Source of the DNA: Monilinia fructicola
Taxonomy: Eukaryota > Ascomycota > Leotiomycetes > Helotiales > Sclerotiniaceae
Reading direction: 5' to 3'
Length of the DNA: 64,000 nucleotides
Assembly (NCBI GenBank): GCA_008692225.1
Contig: VICG01000009.1
Span: forward strand, 1,302,001 to 1,366,000
The notes beneath the pieces were generated by a model, which saw nothing but the letters and a program-made list of their open reading frames with translations, had not been told where the DNA came from and did not search any database. The position numbers and the translations under genes are program-made. Numbering within the stretch: position 1 is the first letter of the stretch; each line of letters starts with the position of its first letter. This document shows, in pieces, positions 35,930 to 49,023 of the stretch.

Positions 35930-37337
35930 TCATCCATTTGTGGGGTTCGTCCCATTCATGATTCGTCTCCCTGGGCTGTTGTCATAGCCAACGTAGACAT
36001 TTTGATTCTGAACGAACACTACCATGACGGCAGAAAAGCTAGAATATTTTAGTTCCTGTTTCTACAATTGTAAAATATCGTTCAACTTACGCGGCAGTAG
36101 CGGTGAATATCTGAACCCTCGATGTAGCCGCATCAGTCAAGAACATAAGTCCCATAGCAAATATAGTAGTGAATGCCGCTATCACTCCAAGTAGCTCCCC
36201 GGTGGACTGAAGGCTTGAAAGTACTGCAATTGCTACGGTCGGCAAAAGGCATGCGATAATTGTTGCTACAGCTGATGTAAAACGTAGCATGCGGGCTTCA
36301 GAGTAAACGGTAAGCCCCATCTTATCCTTCGAGGTTTGGTTACAATCCAATGCACCGGTAGATTTCTTCCTATGGCGGAACCAAGAGCAGATGCTTCTTG
36401 GAGTCTGGCTCTTGGTTTCAGTAGTAGGCAGCCTGTTTTCTGCTGACGATGTTTTCATTATTTTGTACCGCAATGCTTGCTTGACACCGTGCCAAAGCGG
36501 AACGAACTCATTAGCAACCCATTTGGTAAGGCCATCAACCTTATGACCCTGTCGAGGTACTACAAGGTCGAGAGTATTAGGATCAGAAGCCGGTGGCCAA
36601 AAGATACTACGCAAAAGACTTGCGAATTGGGATTTGAAGGACTTCGGTTTGCGTACACCCTCCGTGTAGTCTCCCCACACACATGCAGCAGGACCGCTGA
36701 TACAATGGTTACCAACTCTCTTCAGCCAAACTCTCAATGTTTCTACATTGTATGGATCTGCATTAGGTAATGCTGCAACCTGAGAGTATTGTAGTAAAGC
36801 ATCATCTGAAAAATTGATATTGTTAGCAATGTTAATGATGAAATAAGATTATGGCATACTATAATCTTTCAAGACCACTCTAATCTGCTTCATAATCTTG
36901 ATTTGCTTAGACTTGCACTCTTGATCGTCCTTTCGAGCATGATAGAGATAATAGTCGTGGTTCTCTGCCATCATGGATGCCCTCTCTATACCCTCTTGCT
37001 CACCCATGCGGTATTCATGATGTTCTGCTTTATGAAGTTTCATTTGTAGATCTTGTAGTTCTGCTTGATAATACAGTAAGCTCTTGATGTTGAGATCTCG
37101 AAAGACTTTGAACGCTTCAAGATCTGGGTATTTTGCGATCAATTTAGACACAAGTGGCCATCCTGGTATTGGCTTTTCTAGATCTTTCAAGGGATCTGTG
37201 TATGCTTCCCAGGCCCCCGACGTGAATTTCAATGCGGACGTTGGAGATCCAACTACGGATTGAGATTCCGTTGCTGGACTGGCAGGCTCACTCTGCTGGG
37301 AAGATTGGGTGGCGAGGCCTCTAGATTTCTTGGCCAT
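35930..37337 (-). CDS. DUF6594 membrane protein
   Basis: Exons 37337-36860, 36805-36091 and 36038-35930 (introns 54 and 52 bp) sum to 434 codons, 433 residues. The N-terminal half has the family's opening WPLVSKLIAKYPDLEAFKVF, then LNIKSLLYYQAELQDLQMKL, predicted as coiled coil. The C-terminal ~100 residues hold three hydrophobic helices (about 333-356, 360-382 and 390-406), ending TATAAFSAVMVVFV, the usual end of DUF6594 proteins. The last exon, only 109 bases, restores that ending and supports the splice choice. These proteins are common in filamentous fungi, often in many copies, sometimes near self-recognition genes. Function is not established. N-terminus in the cytosol is an inference. 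Confidence 0.88.
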
Positions 37338-39040
37338 TTGGATTGTTCAGTACGAATATGGATGCAATTGCTCTTGAATCTATGCTTATCAAGAAGGCTA
37401 AGTGGATATATTTAACTACAGTATATTGTGTCCTACTATTTATTCTATTTCAACTCTTTTCAATCAAAAGATCCAAGGTGCATGCTGAGTTCGGTGGGCT
37501 GTGAAACTGTGTGTGTTTGCATATGATGTGTGACGGGGCAAGAACGGGCATTACATCTGATGCGAGCAAAAAGGATGCCATGCAGAGGACAAGAACACTG
37601 CTTCCGATACTACGAAGTCCTAGGTTTGTTGAAAATATGTTTTGAAAAAGGTATGATTTTGATTGTTGGCGAGCAAGGAGAAATTAATCAGTGACATTAT
37701 CACATTTCTAAAGACTTAAACACGAGGGAACAAAGAGAGAACTATACTAGAAGTAATTTGATAGTATAATGAGAGCGATCGTGGTTGCGGTTGTGAAAAA
37801 ATTAGCACTATAACATCATTTATGTATGGCAAGGCTGAGGTTGCGAGCTAACCGTAAAACCTGACTAGGGTAATCACACTAATGTAGATAGAACCATCAC
37901 AAGGCAGAATAAAGACCAGATGAAGATATCTGATCCCCGAGAGGTAGATCACATGGTAAAGATATGGAAATTGAACTCGGCATGAGCTTCCTTTTCCAAT
38001 GGTTCAAGTGCAAAAGCCCTCTTGCTAACAGGCGAGGATACTTTCCTCGAATAAAACAAGATGCTTTGGCGTTGGCGTCCACTGAATACAGCCGGGTTAA
38101 TCATCCCAGATCAAGCAAATGTAATGCAATTGATGACAAACTGGAATATTTTGAGGCTCTGCTTAGAGGTAACAATAAGATTTGTGTTATTTGTCTCAGC
38201 AATATGAAGTATATCAGAGCCTGACCGCCGCTGGGCATGATTTCCTACATCATGAAACTGATTTCAATCAATTTTATAGCATTCGAAGGTTTCACTAAAT
38301 CCTTTCAACTTATTAATACCAAAGATTACTTAGTACATGTTTTAGTGGCCAATATGCTACGTAGGCTTCCGAGGATTTCTTAATATTCTCATCACAATAA
38401 AACATGACGGTGAATCCTTTCGACAATTTCAGCCAGGTGGGGAGATCGTTTTGCTCCTTCAAGAGGTTCTTCCACCTTTCCAACTATCTTCGACTGGCCC
38501 TCGAACCTTGTCCGAAGAGAAAGTTCAACGCTTTATCAGCTGTCTCTGGTCATGCAACCAAGCCACCTAAACGATTGGTCGGTGGTCAGTAACTTGGTAA
38601 AATATATAATTTATACAATCCTACTTGTGGTTCCAGGCGTCACACCCGATTCGGCAAATGCTTGCCTATGGATGCAAAATGGGGTCCGCTCTATCATCAA
38701 CCATCGGGGTCCGTCTTCATGTCTCAATTCAGCCCTGGACATCGCGCAGTTTTAGAATTTGTTGGGCATCCTTCGAAAGACAACTAAGAGGCAATAAAAT
38801 GGTTATTTCTAGGCCCCAAACTATCCGTTGTGAGTGAATTGGGTAAAAGCCGTGCGGCTCCGCGATTGTGATTTATGGGACAAAAGTCTATAAAATAGCG
38901 ATCTAATCATTCATCCAATATTGAACGATCACAAAGACCTCCCAGCTCATAAATTTGGCCACAGTGAATTAATTGCGAGAACCAGCAATCACCCGAGAGG
39001 TGGTGGTGGAAAATATGACAAGTAATACACAGGCCAAGCG
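37338..39040. other. Intergenic between diverging genes
   Basis: 1.7 kb. An open frame at 38404-38592 has no recognisable motif; it might be an upstream exon of the next gene but no splice link could be supported. A TATA-like box sits near the right end. Confidence 0.5.
38889..38896 (+). promoter_or_regulatory. Possible TATA box
   Basis: TATAAAAT lies about 150 bases before the ATG at 39041, with a CCAAT at about 38915 between. Position fits a core promoter, but AT-rich matches are common in this DNA. Confidence 0.35.
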
Positions 39041-40412
39041 ATGTGTACCTACTTCTCGGCGCTAATCTTAACAGATTATCCTACGAAAACTATTCCCGAT
39101 GGGTTCCTCCCCCCTTCCACTGAGACCAAATCTAAGGGTTCGCAGTGTAGGCAATCTGCATCTGTCCCTGGCCCCGAAAGATCTGCGAGATCAAGTATGT
39201 CTACACTCGTTGAAGACAATGCTCAAATCGCCACACGTACAAGCTTAGAAGATTCCGATAGCATCACCCCGTCAAATTATAGCTGTCTAGATCACTTGGT
39301 GGCAATCATTCAAATCATGTTCTGTATGCTAGTGTTTAAGAATATGAGAATGAGATCCACCAGGATCCCCCAGAGCCAATCATCTGACGTAAGGAAGGTC
39401 TCGCATATAAGGGAGCTCAACTAACAGACATAATAGATAGATGGGTTTATACTTCCTGTACAGGTTCTTTCATCACGTCGAGATACAGAAAAACAACCAG
39501 TACCAAAACGTGCGAAATGTACCTTCGACACCGGAAACATGCAGGGGGATATTGTCTCAAGGGAGTTTGTTGAGAAAGTTCTCGAGTATCCGGAATCGAA
39601 CTTCGTTCCTTTGACCGTGGAAGAAAAAGAAGGCGGCTTTGGCGTGACAGGGCATAAACTGGTAAGTTTCTAGACATCTATCTCCTGGCAGCAACCGCAT
39701 GGAAGACAATATATCTCTATCTACCTGGGAGTTTGACTAATCAAATTTGTCTCAGGTGCCAGAGGGAGCGATCTATTTGACCTGGTATCACCGCAAGAGT
39801 ACTCGGGTCTTCCACAACATGCGGTTTCTCATTTCTCCGCATCCCCAATGCGATCTCATTATTGGAGCTCGATCTATAAAGAAATACAATTTGCTGGGCG
39901 TTTTGAACCTAATGACGACTAGCGCCAAAGTTGCACATACAACTAAAATCTCTATAGGTAAGTAGCTCTGGATGCCAGGCAAATTATGACACAAAGTGAC
40001 AAAGTGAACTAACATAACTGCAGACGAGGAACAAGAACGTCTGGAAGAAAATTGGCTGAAACGAAAGAAAAGCTTCGAGGAAAAGGATTCTGAGCTGATA
40101 GGGGCGGGCGTAGAACTTAAGGACGTTGAGAACGATCAGGATTGGAAAGACCGCAAGAATAAACGCGACGTCGCTGAGAAACGATACGAGATACACAAGG
40201 CAGAGGCAGAGGCAGCTAACGACAATGAAAGGGTAGTCAAACTACATAATGAGCTAAATACGCTACTGAAGTATGAAACCCATACGATTCAGTCTGCATC
40301 AGATACCACTGCATCCGGCATAGAAAAGCAAAGTAGGTCGATCCCAACTCAACGCACTGTAAAGACAACAGTTGAGACCTCTTCGTCCACCTCTTCGTCC
40401 AATGAGAAATGA
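39041..40412 (+). CDS. Protein with retropepsin-like (DTG) domain and coiled-coil C-terminus
   Basis: Exons 39041-39388, 39464-39661, 39756-39957 and 40024-40412 (introns 75, 94 and 66 bp) sum to 379 codons, 378 residues. Residues about 135-221 look like a single-lobe aspartic protease fold: CTFDTGNMQGDIVSREFV with Asp138-Thr-Gly, a middle strand region (GGFGVTGHK, YLTWY) and DLIIGARSI near 215-223, the place of the second hydrophobic-hydrophobic-Gly motif. One lobe with one DTG is the plan of retroviral-type (retropepsin) proteases, which work as dimers. The N-terminal ~115 residues are Ser/Thr-rich with one hydrophobic stretch (HLVAIIQIMFCMLVF). The C-terminal ~120 residues are Lys/Glu-rich coiled coil. 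No RT or integrase is nearby, so this is more likely a host protein than a transposon. Activity is unproven. The true start is uncertain. Confidence 0.75.
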
Positions 40413-43149
40413 ATCTCTACTGTCACAGTGGAATATGAATTGAGCAATCGAGTTTGAAAGTTTGCAATGAGTTTGAAGAATAGAGGCTAGGAACCTCGAT
40501 GTTTGTATAGATATCTATGGAACATCGAAAAGGTTCGGGAGAAAGCTAAGGCTCGTTTTGGGATATGCAATTGGAAATTAAAGGTATTAAACGATGACCT
40601 TCGTTACTTGCTATGGTCGGATGGTAGTAATATGATAAGGGAGGGGTTTTTGATTTCGGGTAGATTTTCACTGAGCAATCAGAGGGGAGTTCAGTTGGCG
40701 GGGGTGAGCGTATGTTTCTTCACTTGGAATTGGAAACTGGGCGTGTATTGTTCTATTTCAGCTTTGTCATTGGGCGTAGATTGTTTGATTTGAAATTTGA
40801 CTTTGAATCTACTCCTCTTATAATCAGTGCATCTTTCCACTTCAACCTAGAGATTCAGAATACCTTGTATTTGAACCTCAAACTTGATGGCTCCGTTGGG
40901 TCCAATTAAAAGCTTTCCAGTTTGGAAGTTCATCTCGGCCTGAAGAAATGAAAATGTACGCGCTCCGAATGCTCACTTCAAATGGACAAATTGTTCTCAA
41001 ATTAGGGCTTCCTTCTCATGCCAATCATTCATGATGAATACATTGAGTCTGGCAGTTACGACGTATCAGCGCCACTGTCAAAGTACAGAAACAAGACCGC
41101 ACTGCCATCTCATATAGGTGTACTCGTTGTGGCCGTTCAAGACTCTGCCATATTCCCCATATATATTCCCAGCACTCGATGGGCCAGCTTATGAACAGAT
41201 ATTCGATCACAGGGTTATATAACCCGTGAAAGTATACTTCCTGGTTTGATATGATGCGTTTCCTGGGTGCAGTGGTAAAAGTAGATTTTGGCAAAATACT
41301 GTAGATAGGGACTTTGTTGTGGCTCGTAGTCCCGCTGTTCACTGTTCACTAAGGTTATTAATTTCAGCGGACCTGTCGGAAAATCCCATTGTATCGGCAT
41401 TTCGGTAAAACGTCGGATGGACTTGCATCATCAAAGATACTGCGCCACTCTGCGCCACAGGTCTCAGATGGACGTCCATCCGTTCTGGGACTACTCGTTG
41501 GACTCGGCACAACAAACGGAATGACTGTCCAAAGGCATATCACCAACAACTCGCAGATTCGCATTGCAGCGTATGGAGTATTCCGCTGTGCTAGGGGGCT
41601 ATCATGCTTGTCTAGTCCATTCAGTCAGTTCCCCTACCTAATTGGCAAGAGACGCGTTGCAATTCACCAACGACATGTTTTTCCCGCAGTGTCAGGATGA
41701 TATTATGAAGAAACGTGCAGCGGGAAATATTCATACTGTTGCGAGTCTGTCAGATCCTGCGGAGCCTTTGAGATGAAGATGATATGTGTGGCGTTGGACG
41801 GTTGGCTCAAGTCAGAACCCAGTCCTCGTCCATGAGGATATATCACATCAATACCGGCCGGACCAGGAGCAGGAAACCAAGTCTGCTATTCAGGGTTGTC
41901 TTGAATCGTTATAGAACTTTAATTGACGCATCACTGTGCGATTTGTAAAGATGGGATTTGTATAAGTGCAGGGAGTTGGCACTACCGGTAGGTTGCGAAA
42001 ACAAAATCAAGCCCATAGTGTATCTTTTTTGATCAGGATCAGTTTGTGTTTTCAACCTTAGCCAGTTATTTCATATCAACTGCCTCTGGTTCGCGAGTAT
42101 AAAACTCGTGGCAAAACCTCCAGATCTGTTCTCCAGTCTTCCATTGTCTTTATCTCCCGTCAGTTAATTGGAGGTTGAAAATGTTATATCCACAAGAACT
42201 AAGTGAAAGTTTGCTGCCTCACTCCTCTTCAAAGCGACTTCACTTTATTTTTGCAATTTTTCCACAACACTAAGCATTCCACGCTCCTATAATTTTCATT
42301 CAACAATCAAGCAAAAAGTTCTATCCATAAATCATAAATAGGTATGGATTTTTGCATCATAATGACACAACTGTGGTACATTGAGATTCTCTTCTCGGGG
42401 TTTCTCAAGACTTCATCCAAGATATCGCGAACGTGATTTAAATATTCAAATTGCCCAATGGTACCTGTTTCCGTTGGCAAGCTTTATCCTAACTGTTCTA
42501 ACACACCGGAAACAACGTTCCAAGTGCTCCATCATCGGCCTGGGAAAGATGGGACTTGGATTGATATGCAAAATTTTACTGTCTGTATGGAATCAGTTTC
42601 CCTCATGTTTACTTTTTCACATGCCTTGCGTGTATTGACTCGTCATGTATGACATTTTAGAAATTAAAGATTTCACGTACGCGACTCCTGCAGGATCTCC
42701 AATCTCTGGGTTAGTCCATCAGTTGCTGGCCATGACCTAATCACTGGTTTCCATCTTCTTCCAGCAATTGATCACAAGATCAGAAATTCATCTTGCAAGT
42801 GTTACAGTCAATACTCGGTGGAAAAACTCATTCCATGGGCTCTATACGTCTAGCTAAGCTACAGAAGAGGCATATCTCAAAAGCAACACCTCACACCTAG
42901 GATCAAGTCAATTCCTGTGGTAAATTTTCATCCAAACAACTCTAGATAATGTAACTACACCACTTTGTGTTTCATAATCCAACCAAACCTTGCCTTCTTA
43001 TGCTATATCCACAAACGAGCTGTCATATGCTCATAAGTCATCCATACATTCATCCATCCGTCCGTCCGTCAAACCCAACAAATATAACTTTGTTCAAGTA
43101 TCCTCAAATGAAATCGACCCTTGACACTTGCCGCAGAATCAATAGCTGT
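40413..43149. other. Intergenic, convergent gene ends, no gene seen
   Basis: 2.7 kb. Short frames (40503-40793 +, 41025-41342 -, 41389-41700 +) show no motifs. A 14-bp perfect palindrome, GATGGACGTCCATC, lies at 41467-41480. No RNA gene was found. Confidence 0.5.
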
Positions 43150-45208
43150 CTAAAAAACCTTGAATAATGACCATGAAATAGGTACAGTATCGAGATGATC
43201 AAAGGTCCGAGGACCTAAGCTCAGAGTGTCTTTTCTCAGCCAACTCATGCTCCATCGTAGCAGAATTGCCATCGATACTCTCCATGTCCCCCTGTGCCAG
43301 AACTTTCGATGTGCAACCCTAATAAACCATGGTGCAGTGCCACCACTAGGTTTATATGTCCAGTATTCCGCATTGTCTGCATCAGGTGGAGCCAGTCTTC
43401 CCCTAGAAATCTTTTGTGTTAAGTAGACAGATCCATTAAGAGCGGTATATGTCATGAGTCCAGCGATGAGTCCATACGCGACAGAGTATGTATAAGGGAT
43501 TGAAACAATGGTGACAAAAGCTGGGAGAGCGTCGCCAATATATGACCAATTTACTGAAACGACTTGACGCATCATCATACATCCAACCAAGATAAGAGTA
43601 CAACCAGTAGCCCAAGGTGGGATTGATGCGAAGATAGGAGCAAAGAAAATGGACGTCAGGAAGCAGACACCGGTTGTGATAGCAGTGAGACCTGTTCGAC
43701 CACCCTCAGTTATGCCAGCACCAGACTCAATGAAAGCAGTTACAGGTGAACATCCAAATAGGGAGCCGATTGAGATTGTCATTGCATCTGTGCAATATGC
43801 TATTGTAGAGCGAGGAAAATCACCAGTCTTTGGATCGACTGCTCCTGAAAAACGTGCCATGGAGTACAAGGTAGCCGTGCAATCGATGATGTCAACGTAT
43901 AGAAAGGTGAATAGAGCCAATGCAAAGTGAGAACCAGCAGCGGTGATATCCCAATCTTGGGCAGCGAGAGTATTGCGAATAGGATGAAATGCGACAACTT
44001 GTTTGAAGAATTGGAAACGTGATTCGCCATCGGGAGTGTAAGGAAAATAGGTGAAGGTTGTACCGCGCCTAGAAAATGTGTAAGCCTAGTGAAAATTGAG
44101 ATTTGCAAAATACTGACGGCCATGAGAAAACTGATACAATTGCAATGCCTATAATTATGGCGGACTTGAATCGAAATGCCATTAGGTATGCAGTCAAGAA
44201 ACCTCCAAAAACAATACCGATCCACATCTAGAAAGTCTTAGTAACAAATCTAAGGGAACTTGAGTGGGTATTTGATTCCTACCGTTGGGTTCGTCATTTG
44301 ATGACTAGTACAAGCTCCTGTAACATCGAGATACTGGGGAGGGCAGCCTCCTAAAGCTGTGGGAGTCACTGCCGAGCCAGTCATGGCACCAATACCTGCT
44401 GAATATGACATTCCGGTTTCTGTAAGAAATAGACCAATACCGACACCACTGGCTACTTTAATCGAAGCAGGTATTACCTTTACAAGCCATTGTCGCATTC
44501 CGATGAGTGATAAGAAAACGAAGATGAAACCTTCTACAAAGACAGCAGTAAGTGCCAAACGATAAGGAACAGTGCCAGTCCCATGGAACCCGACAACCTG
44601 GTATGTGAAATATGCGTTAAGGCCCATCCCGGGTCTAAATTGTCAGCTTTCGGATGTGGATGGATATTTTCGAAGGTACTCACGCTAAGGCGACCGGTAG
44701 ATTGGTGAAGAAGCCAAATGCCAGAGATCCTATTCCTGCCACTGCTGCAGTAGCAGTAATTAGATCACGATTGACATCTACGTGTAATCAGTGTTAGTAG
44801 TTGAAGCTCTGAAAGCTATTTGTTTTTACTGACCAAGAACACAAGCGGCATAGTCAGAATCTGTTGAGCAAGAAGGGTCTTTCTTATCGTGGCAAATACA
44901 GGGCCCACCGCTCTGTGATAATACTGTCGACTTGAAGAAAGTTAGAGGTTATTGTAGTTCAATACAGTATACATACATTGACGGCAATGATGTATGCCAT
45001 TGTGAAAAAGGTGGTCACTCCAGCTCTGACTTCCGTAATGAACTTGGCATTCTTCTTTTGTTTTTCCTGTTACCGGTAAGTATCATAAGTCTTCAAGACA
45101 ATCTTAAATACATACATGGCCACAGCCATCAAGTCGAAAAACTCTGCCAAATGTCGATTTGGAAGCTCTCGTGTTGAGGTTGTCAATGTATTCTTTGATG
45201 GAAAGCAT
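43150..45208 (-). CDS. azgA: AzgA-like purine (hypoxanthine/adenine/guanine) permease
   Basis: Seven exons on the minus strand: 45208-45116, 45066-44977, 44930-44834, 44777-44684, 44634-44283, 44227-44118 and 44068-43150, with introns of 46-56 bp. They sum to 585 codons. The resulting 584 residues is very near the length of characterised AzgA proteins. Family marks include GVTTFFTMAYIIAVN, GMGLNAYF, SIKVASGVGIGLFLTETG, FLYVDIIDCTATLYSMA and CSPVTAFIESGAGITEGGRTG, the last being the conserved transport-domain signature. AzgA proteins are plasma-membrane proton symporters for purine bases with about 14 membrane segments. All conserved motifs are present and no lesion is seen. The naming is by family; substrate range is not shown. 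Confidence 0.93.
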
Positions 45209-46955
45209 GATTTTAAGGGCGAAGGTACGGATCTTAGCCAAGCTTAAAGCACACGAGAAGAACGTGGGAAAGTACTGGAAGTTATACAGTAACGGTGAAA
45301 AGCTTAAGTGATTTCCGGAACAAACTTTTGATATGACAGCGGAAGCATCTAGTCAGAGAAAGAAGCACTTTGACAGTCAAAGATAATAGATCGGAAAGTA
45401 AACTTCAAATTGCATCTCAATCAATCTTGCCAGCCCCCTCCCCCCTTCCCCCCTCCCATGGTCAAATTAGCAACGTCGTGAGTTGAATTTTCTTGTATAG
45501 AAATTAGTCCTTATTGTGCATCCAAACCCTCTGAAACTTGGGGTTAAGCGGGGCATCACTGCGGACTACCGCGTAGGACTACATAAATCGGCAAGGGAGA
45601 TAATGGGAGCACAATGATAGGCTGAGCTTAGTTCGTATACTAATGAGCGGATAACAACATTTGACTAATAATGGTTGGGGAACGCCTCTTTGTGATATAT
45701 CGGAATATCTTATGAATCAACGTTTCCGGGTAATCCCATTCTCTCCGGCAAATCTTCTTGGCATAATCTTTCAGCAGCTCGATAAAATTTATAAAGATTG
45801 AATGTTCCCATTGGAAATATTGAAAATAATGAATGCAGGTACTACCACTTCTCTACATCTATCATCATTATCATGTTCTCGTGAACCTGTGGCTGCTGTT
45901 GTGGAACATCGCCCCATTGATCAGCCTGTGACATCTTTCTGTGGCTTGCAGGACACAGCTTCTTGGGCCTGGTTCCAACCGCAGCCGCATGAGATTTGCA
46001 GATTGTGCTGAGCACAGCAGGGTGATTAACAAATGATGAAGACGACATGATTCGGAAAGATGCATGTTATACAACAATCACCTGAAATCGTGACTAGAGA
46101 GCAGGTATTGCGTTACGGAATGAATCGGACGAAAATCTATATCGGATTTTCATCGATTAATTCGGATGTAAAGGAAGAAAAGAAGGAGATTCAACATTTG
46201 GAGAGATATATCAAATGTGTGATTTGATCAATACCTGTTTCTATTGTGACAAAAGGAAGCAAAAGAAATTTAGACTAATTTGATACTGCTTAGTTGTTTG
46301 TTACTGATCACATTCGCCAAATATGATCGTTTCTCTTCCCCGAACTAACTTCTTTTAGACAACTAGTAGTAATGGGAAGATGCCTCCTTTCCTTTCCTTC
46401 CTTTCTTCCTTCCTTCCTTCCTTCCTTCCATCCCTCCCACTCTCTCTCCTCGCAATTCCCCTTTCTATCATTATCATCCCAACCACAACCAGCATTCATT
46501 GAATCGTTTAACAGCGTACAACATCTTTTTGATATTTGCTTTAACTTTATAACATGTTGTGTTTTCCAGAAAGCTTCTTCATCTCCCACCTTTCAAAGCT
46601 ACTAGCCGGATTGACGACCTGTTCTTACTCGGCGCACGGGCTGATGCAGGTCAATGATGAGATAATCTGCAAGAAAGATGTGAGACCATGCTCCAATCGA
46701 GGGGAACTATTCCATATCCCGTCATTTTCCACCATGCGAGTGAAAAACTCCTCGCATGAGCGATAACATATTCGGCCTCCTGAAACAAACACTATGGTGG
46801 GACTACCCGGGAAACATATATCATAATGTATCGTTGTGAATCATCTCCACGTATACTAATGTTTCTTTCCTCTCGATCATACTGTTGAATTTCAAGGGTA
46901 CTTCCCCTCCTTCCTTTTGCAGAACCAGCTTGCAACAAGACATATTTTCAAAACT
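45209..46955. other. Intergenic between diverging genes
   Basis: 1.75 kb upstream of both azgA-like and methyltransferase-like genes. It has a C-rich tract at about 45435-45460 and a TTCC repeat at 46386-46432. Short frames have no support. Confidence 0.5.
46386..46432. repeat. (TTCC)n tetranucleotide microsatellite
   Basis: About 47 bases of TTCC repeat with minor interruptions, part of a longer C/T-rich tract to about 46455. Confidence 0.9.
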
Positions 46956-49023
46956 ATGTTCGACGTTTCGTGGACTGATCCTACACGGGAAACCGTTGGC
47001 CAGAGGAAACATCGCAAGGACCAAACATGCACCAGAGAATCATCGCCGTCGATACGGAGCTCGAAGTCTAGCGATTCATCTAAATCAATCAAGCACTCTA
47101 TCTTTGGATTCTTTGGTACCAACAAAAAGATATCAGCACCAGTAGCCGTAGCTTCGCCAATCTCTCCCAAGTCACCGCCATTGAGGACCGAACAGTCTTC
47201 AAAAGTTTCTCGTCGAATGTCAAGCTATACCAGTACTTCGGAGACGTCAACACAAGAGGTACGTGAAACGACTACGACAACTATTACACGTATTCCAGTC
47301 AATGGATTCTTTTCAACAGTTCCATCCTACCAAGAATCCGAGAGAAGTCCTTCGGACGGTGAGTGTTTTTCCACTGGCATTGATCTTAAGCTGATCTTGA
47401 CTAGAATCCATTTTTTCTGGTTATACTGGAAGATCAGCTGGAACCCAGTCATCATGGAGCTCTATGGCAGATGGACAAAACAAAAATCGTTTCATTCAGC
47501 CTCTGAGCCCAAATTCTTTTGTCACTCAGAGTACTGAGATCACTGTCGCCCCAAGTGAGGATTTCAGTGCATCGGAACAACTCGCTACTGTCGTTCACAT
47601 CACTTCAGGAACAATCCCCATTCAGATTCAAGATTCCGCTACGAGAGAGTAAGAATATTCATCCTACCGGGGTCAAACTGTTACTGACATAGAAGATCTG
47701 CTTTGTCATCACCTTCCTCAACATATGACTTTCCACTTCCACCTACAAACAATCCCGAAACCCCGAAGATACCAAGCTCGCCTAAGATACCAAGTTCTCC
47801 CAAAATATTAAGCTCTAGAAGTGATATTGGTGCTAGAACCACCGAGTGGTCAATTACGGCGAGGAACAGGCGCTCAGATTCATGGAGACCCCCCGAAACA
47901 TGGGCATGTCCCGCAGAGGAAACGGCGTCATCAGTAGCCTCATTGAAGTCTTCGGGGTCACGACGAAGGAGGAAAATACGTGGTCGTAATCGCTCACCTT
48001 CTAACTCGGAGCAGACACATTTGCAAATGAATATTCGTAAGATGGAGGCAGCAAGCAACAAAATAATTCTTGAAAGATTGAAGGAAGAGTGGATGCAAGT
48101 GGCCGATGCTTCAGTCTACCGAGAGCTCGAGCTTGAAAAACAGCTCTGGATGCTCACAGCCTTGCGAGCTATTAATCGAGTTGCTAGAACTCGTGATGCT
48201 TCTCGGGTGCTCACTGGAGCACCAGAATTTGGAAAGATGCTTTCATTGTATGAGAACCATGGTGAGTACCCTCTCCACTAAATCTGCCCGCGTACTCACA
48301 CAAACAGCTTCTGCATCCTTCCTGTCAGCTTTGAATCCGGAAAAACAAATACACCATATTTCAACGAGTCCCTTGTCACCAAGATCTTATCCCAACGTTC
48401 ACCCTCTTGCCGTTCCAGGACCTACTTCGCAACTATCTTATGCCTCAAGCATTTTCGTTGCAATTCACTCTTTGGGTTTGCCATCTCTACTCCCTTCGTC
48501 TTCTATACCTACTATGCTCAAAGAATGCCATCGTACTCTCATCTCTTCCCGTAATCAAACACCAGAAACCTCAGTGGCCCCCACTTCAGCTAGCGCATTA
48601 GGGACCACTCAACCAGGAATTCTTTTTTTAACCATCCTTGATCCTTCTCCAGTTCCCTCGTCACTTGGTCCGCGACTGCGATCTTGGCTTGATACTCATC
48701 TAACAGTAAACCTCGAGAAACAATTCCGCTGCCTGAACCCTACCCGTCTATTTCCCCTATGGTTGGCAGATGCTGGACTATGGGCCGAGGGGAGTTTCAC
48801 ATCGTCTCTGAAGTTTCTAGCGTGTGTTGGGGTTGTAAATGGAGAAGAACAGGTGGAATGGCAATTGAAGAGTGTTATGGGAAGAATGCTATGGAAAGAG
48901 ATGTGGGGAAGCTATGTTGAGGGTGATAAGTGGTGGTGGGATGATGCTGCGATTGTGGAGGAGTGTGAGAGGATGGGAACTTGTTGGGCTGGGAGTATTA
49001 TTGAAGCTGTAAAGGAAGGATAG
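46956..49023 (+). CDS. Divergent methyltransferase-like fungal protein
   Basis: Exons 46956-47358, 47405-47648, 47693-48261 and 48308-49023 (introns 46, 44 and 46 bp) sum to 644 codons, 643 residues. The first ~300 residues are Ser/Pro/Thr-rich and likely disordered, with SPKIPSSPKI repeats. From about residue 340 a folded part begins: LERLKEEWMQVADASVYREL, LEKQLWMLTALRAI, then LPSLLPSSSIPTMLKECHRTL and LFLTILDPSPVPSSLGPRLR. The last two resemble the late beta-strand region (LxECxRxLxPGG.lxlxxLD) of class I SAM methyltransferases. The end is Trp-rich (MLWKEMWGSYVEGDKWWWDD). I do not see a GxGxG SAM motif at the expected place, so catalytic ability is doubtful. Frame continuity and conserved-looking blocks make the gene itself secure. 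Confidence 0.78.
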
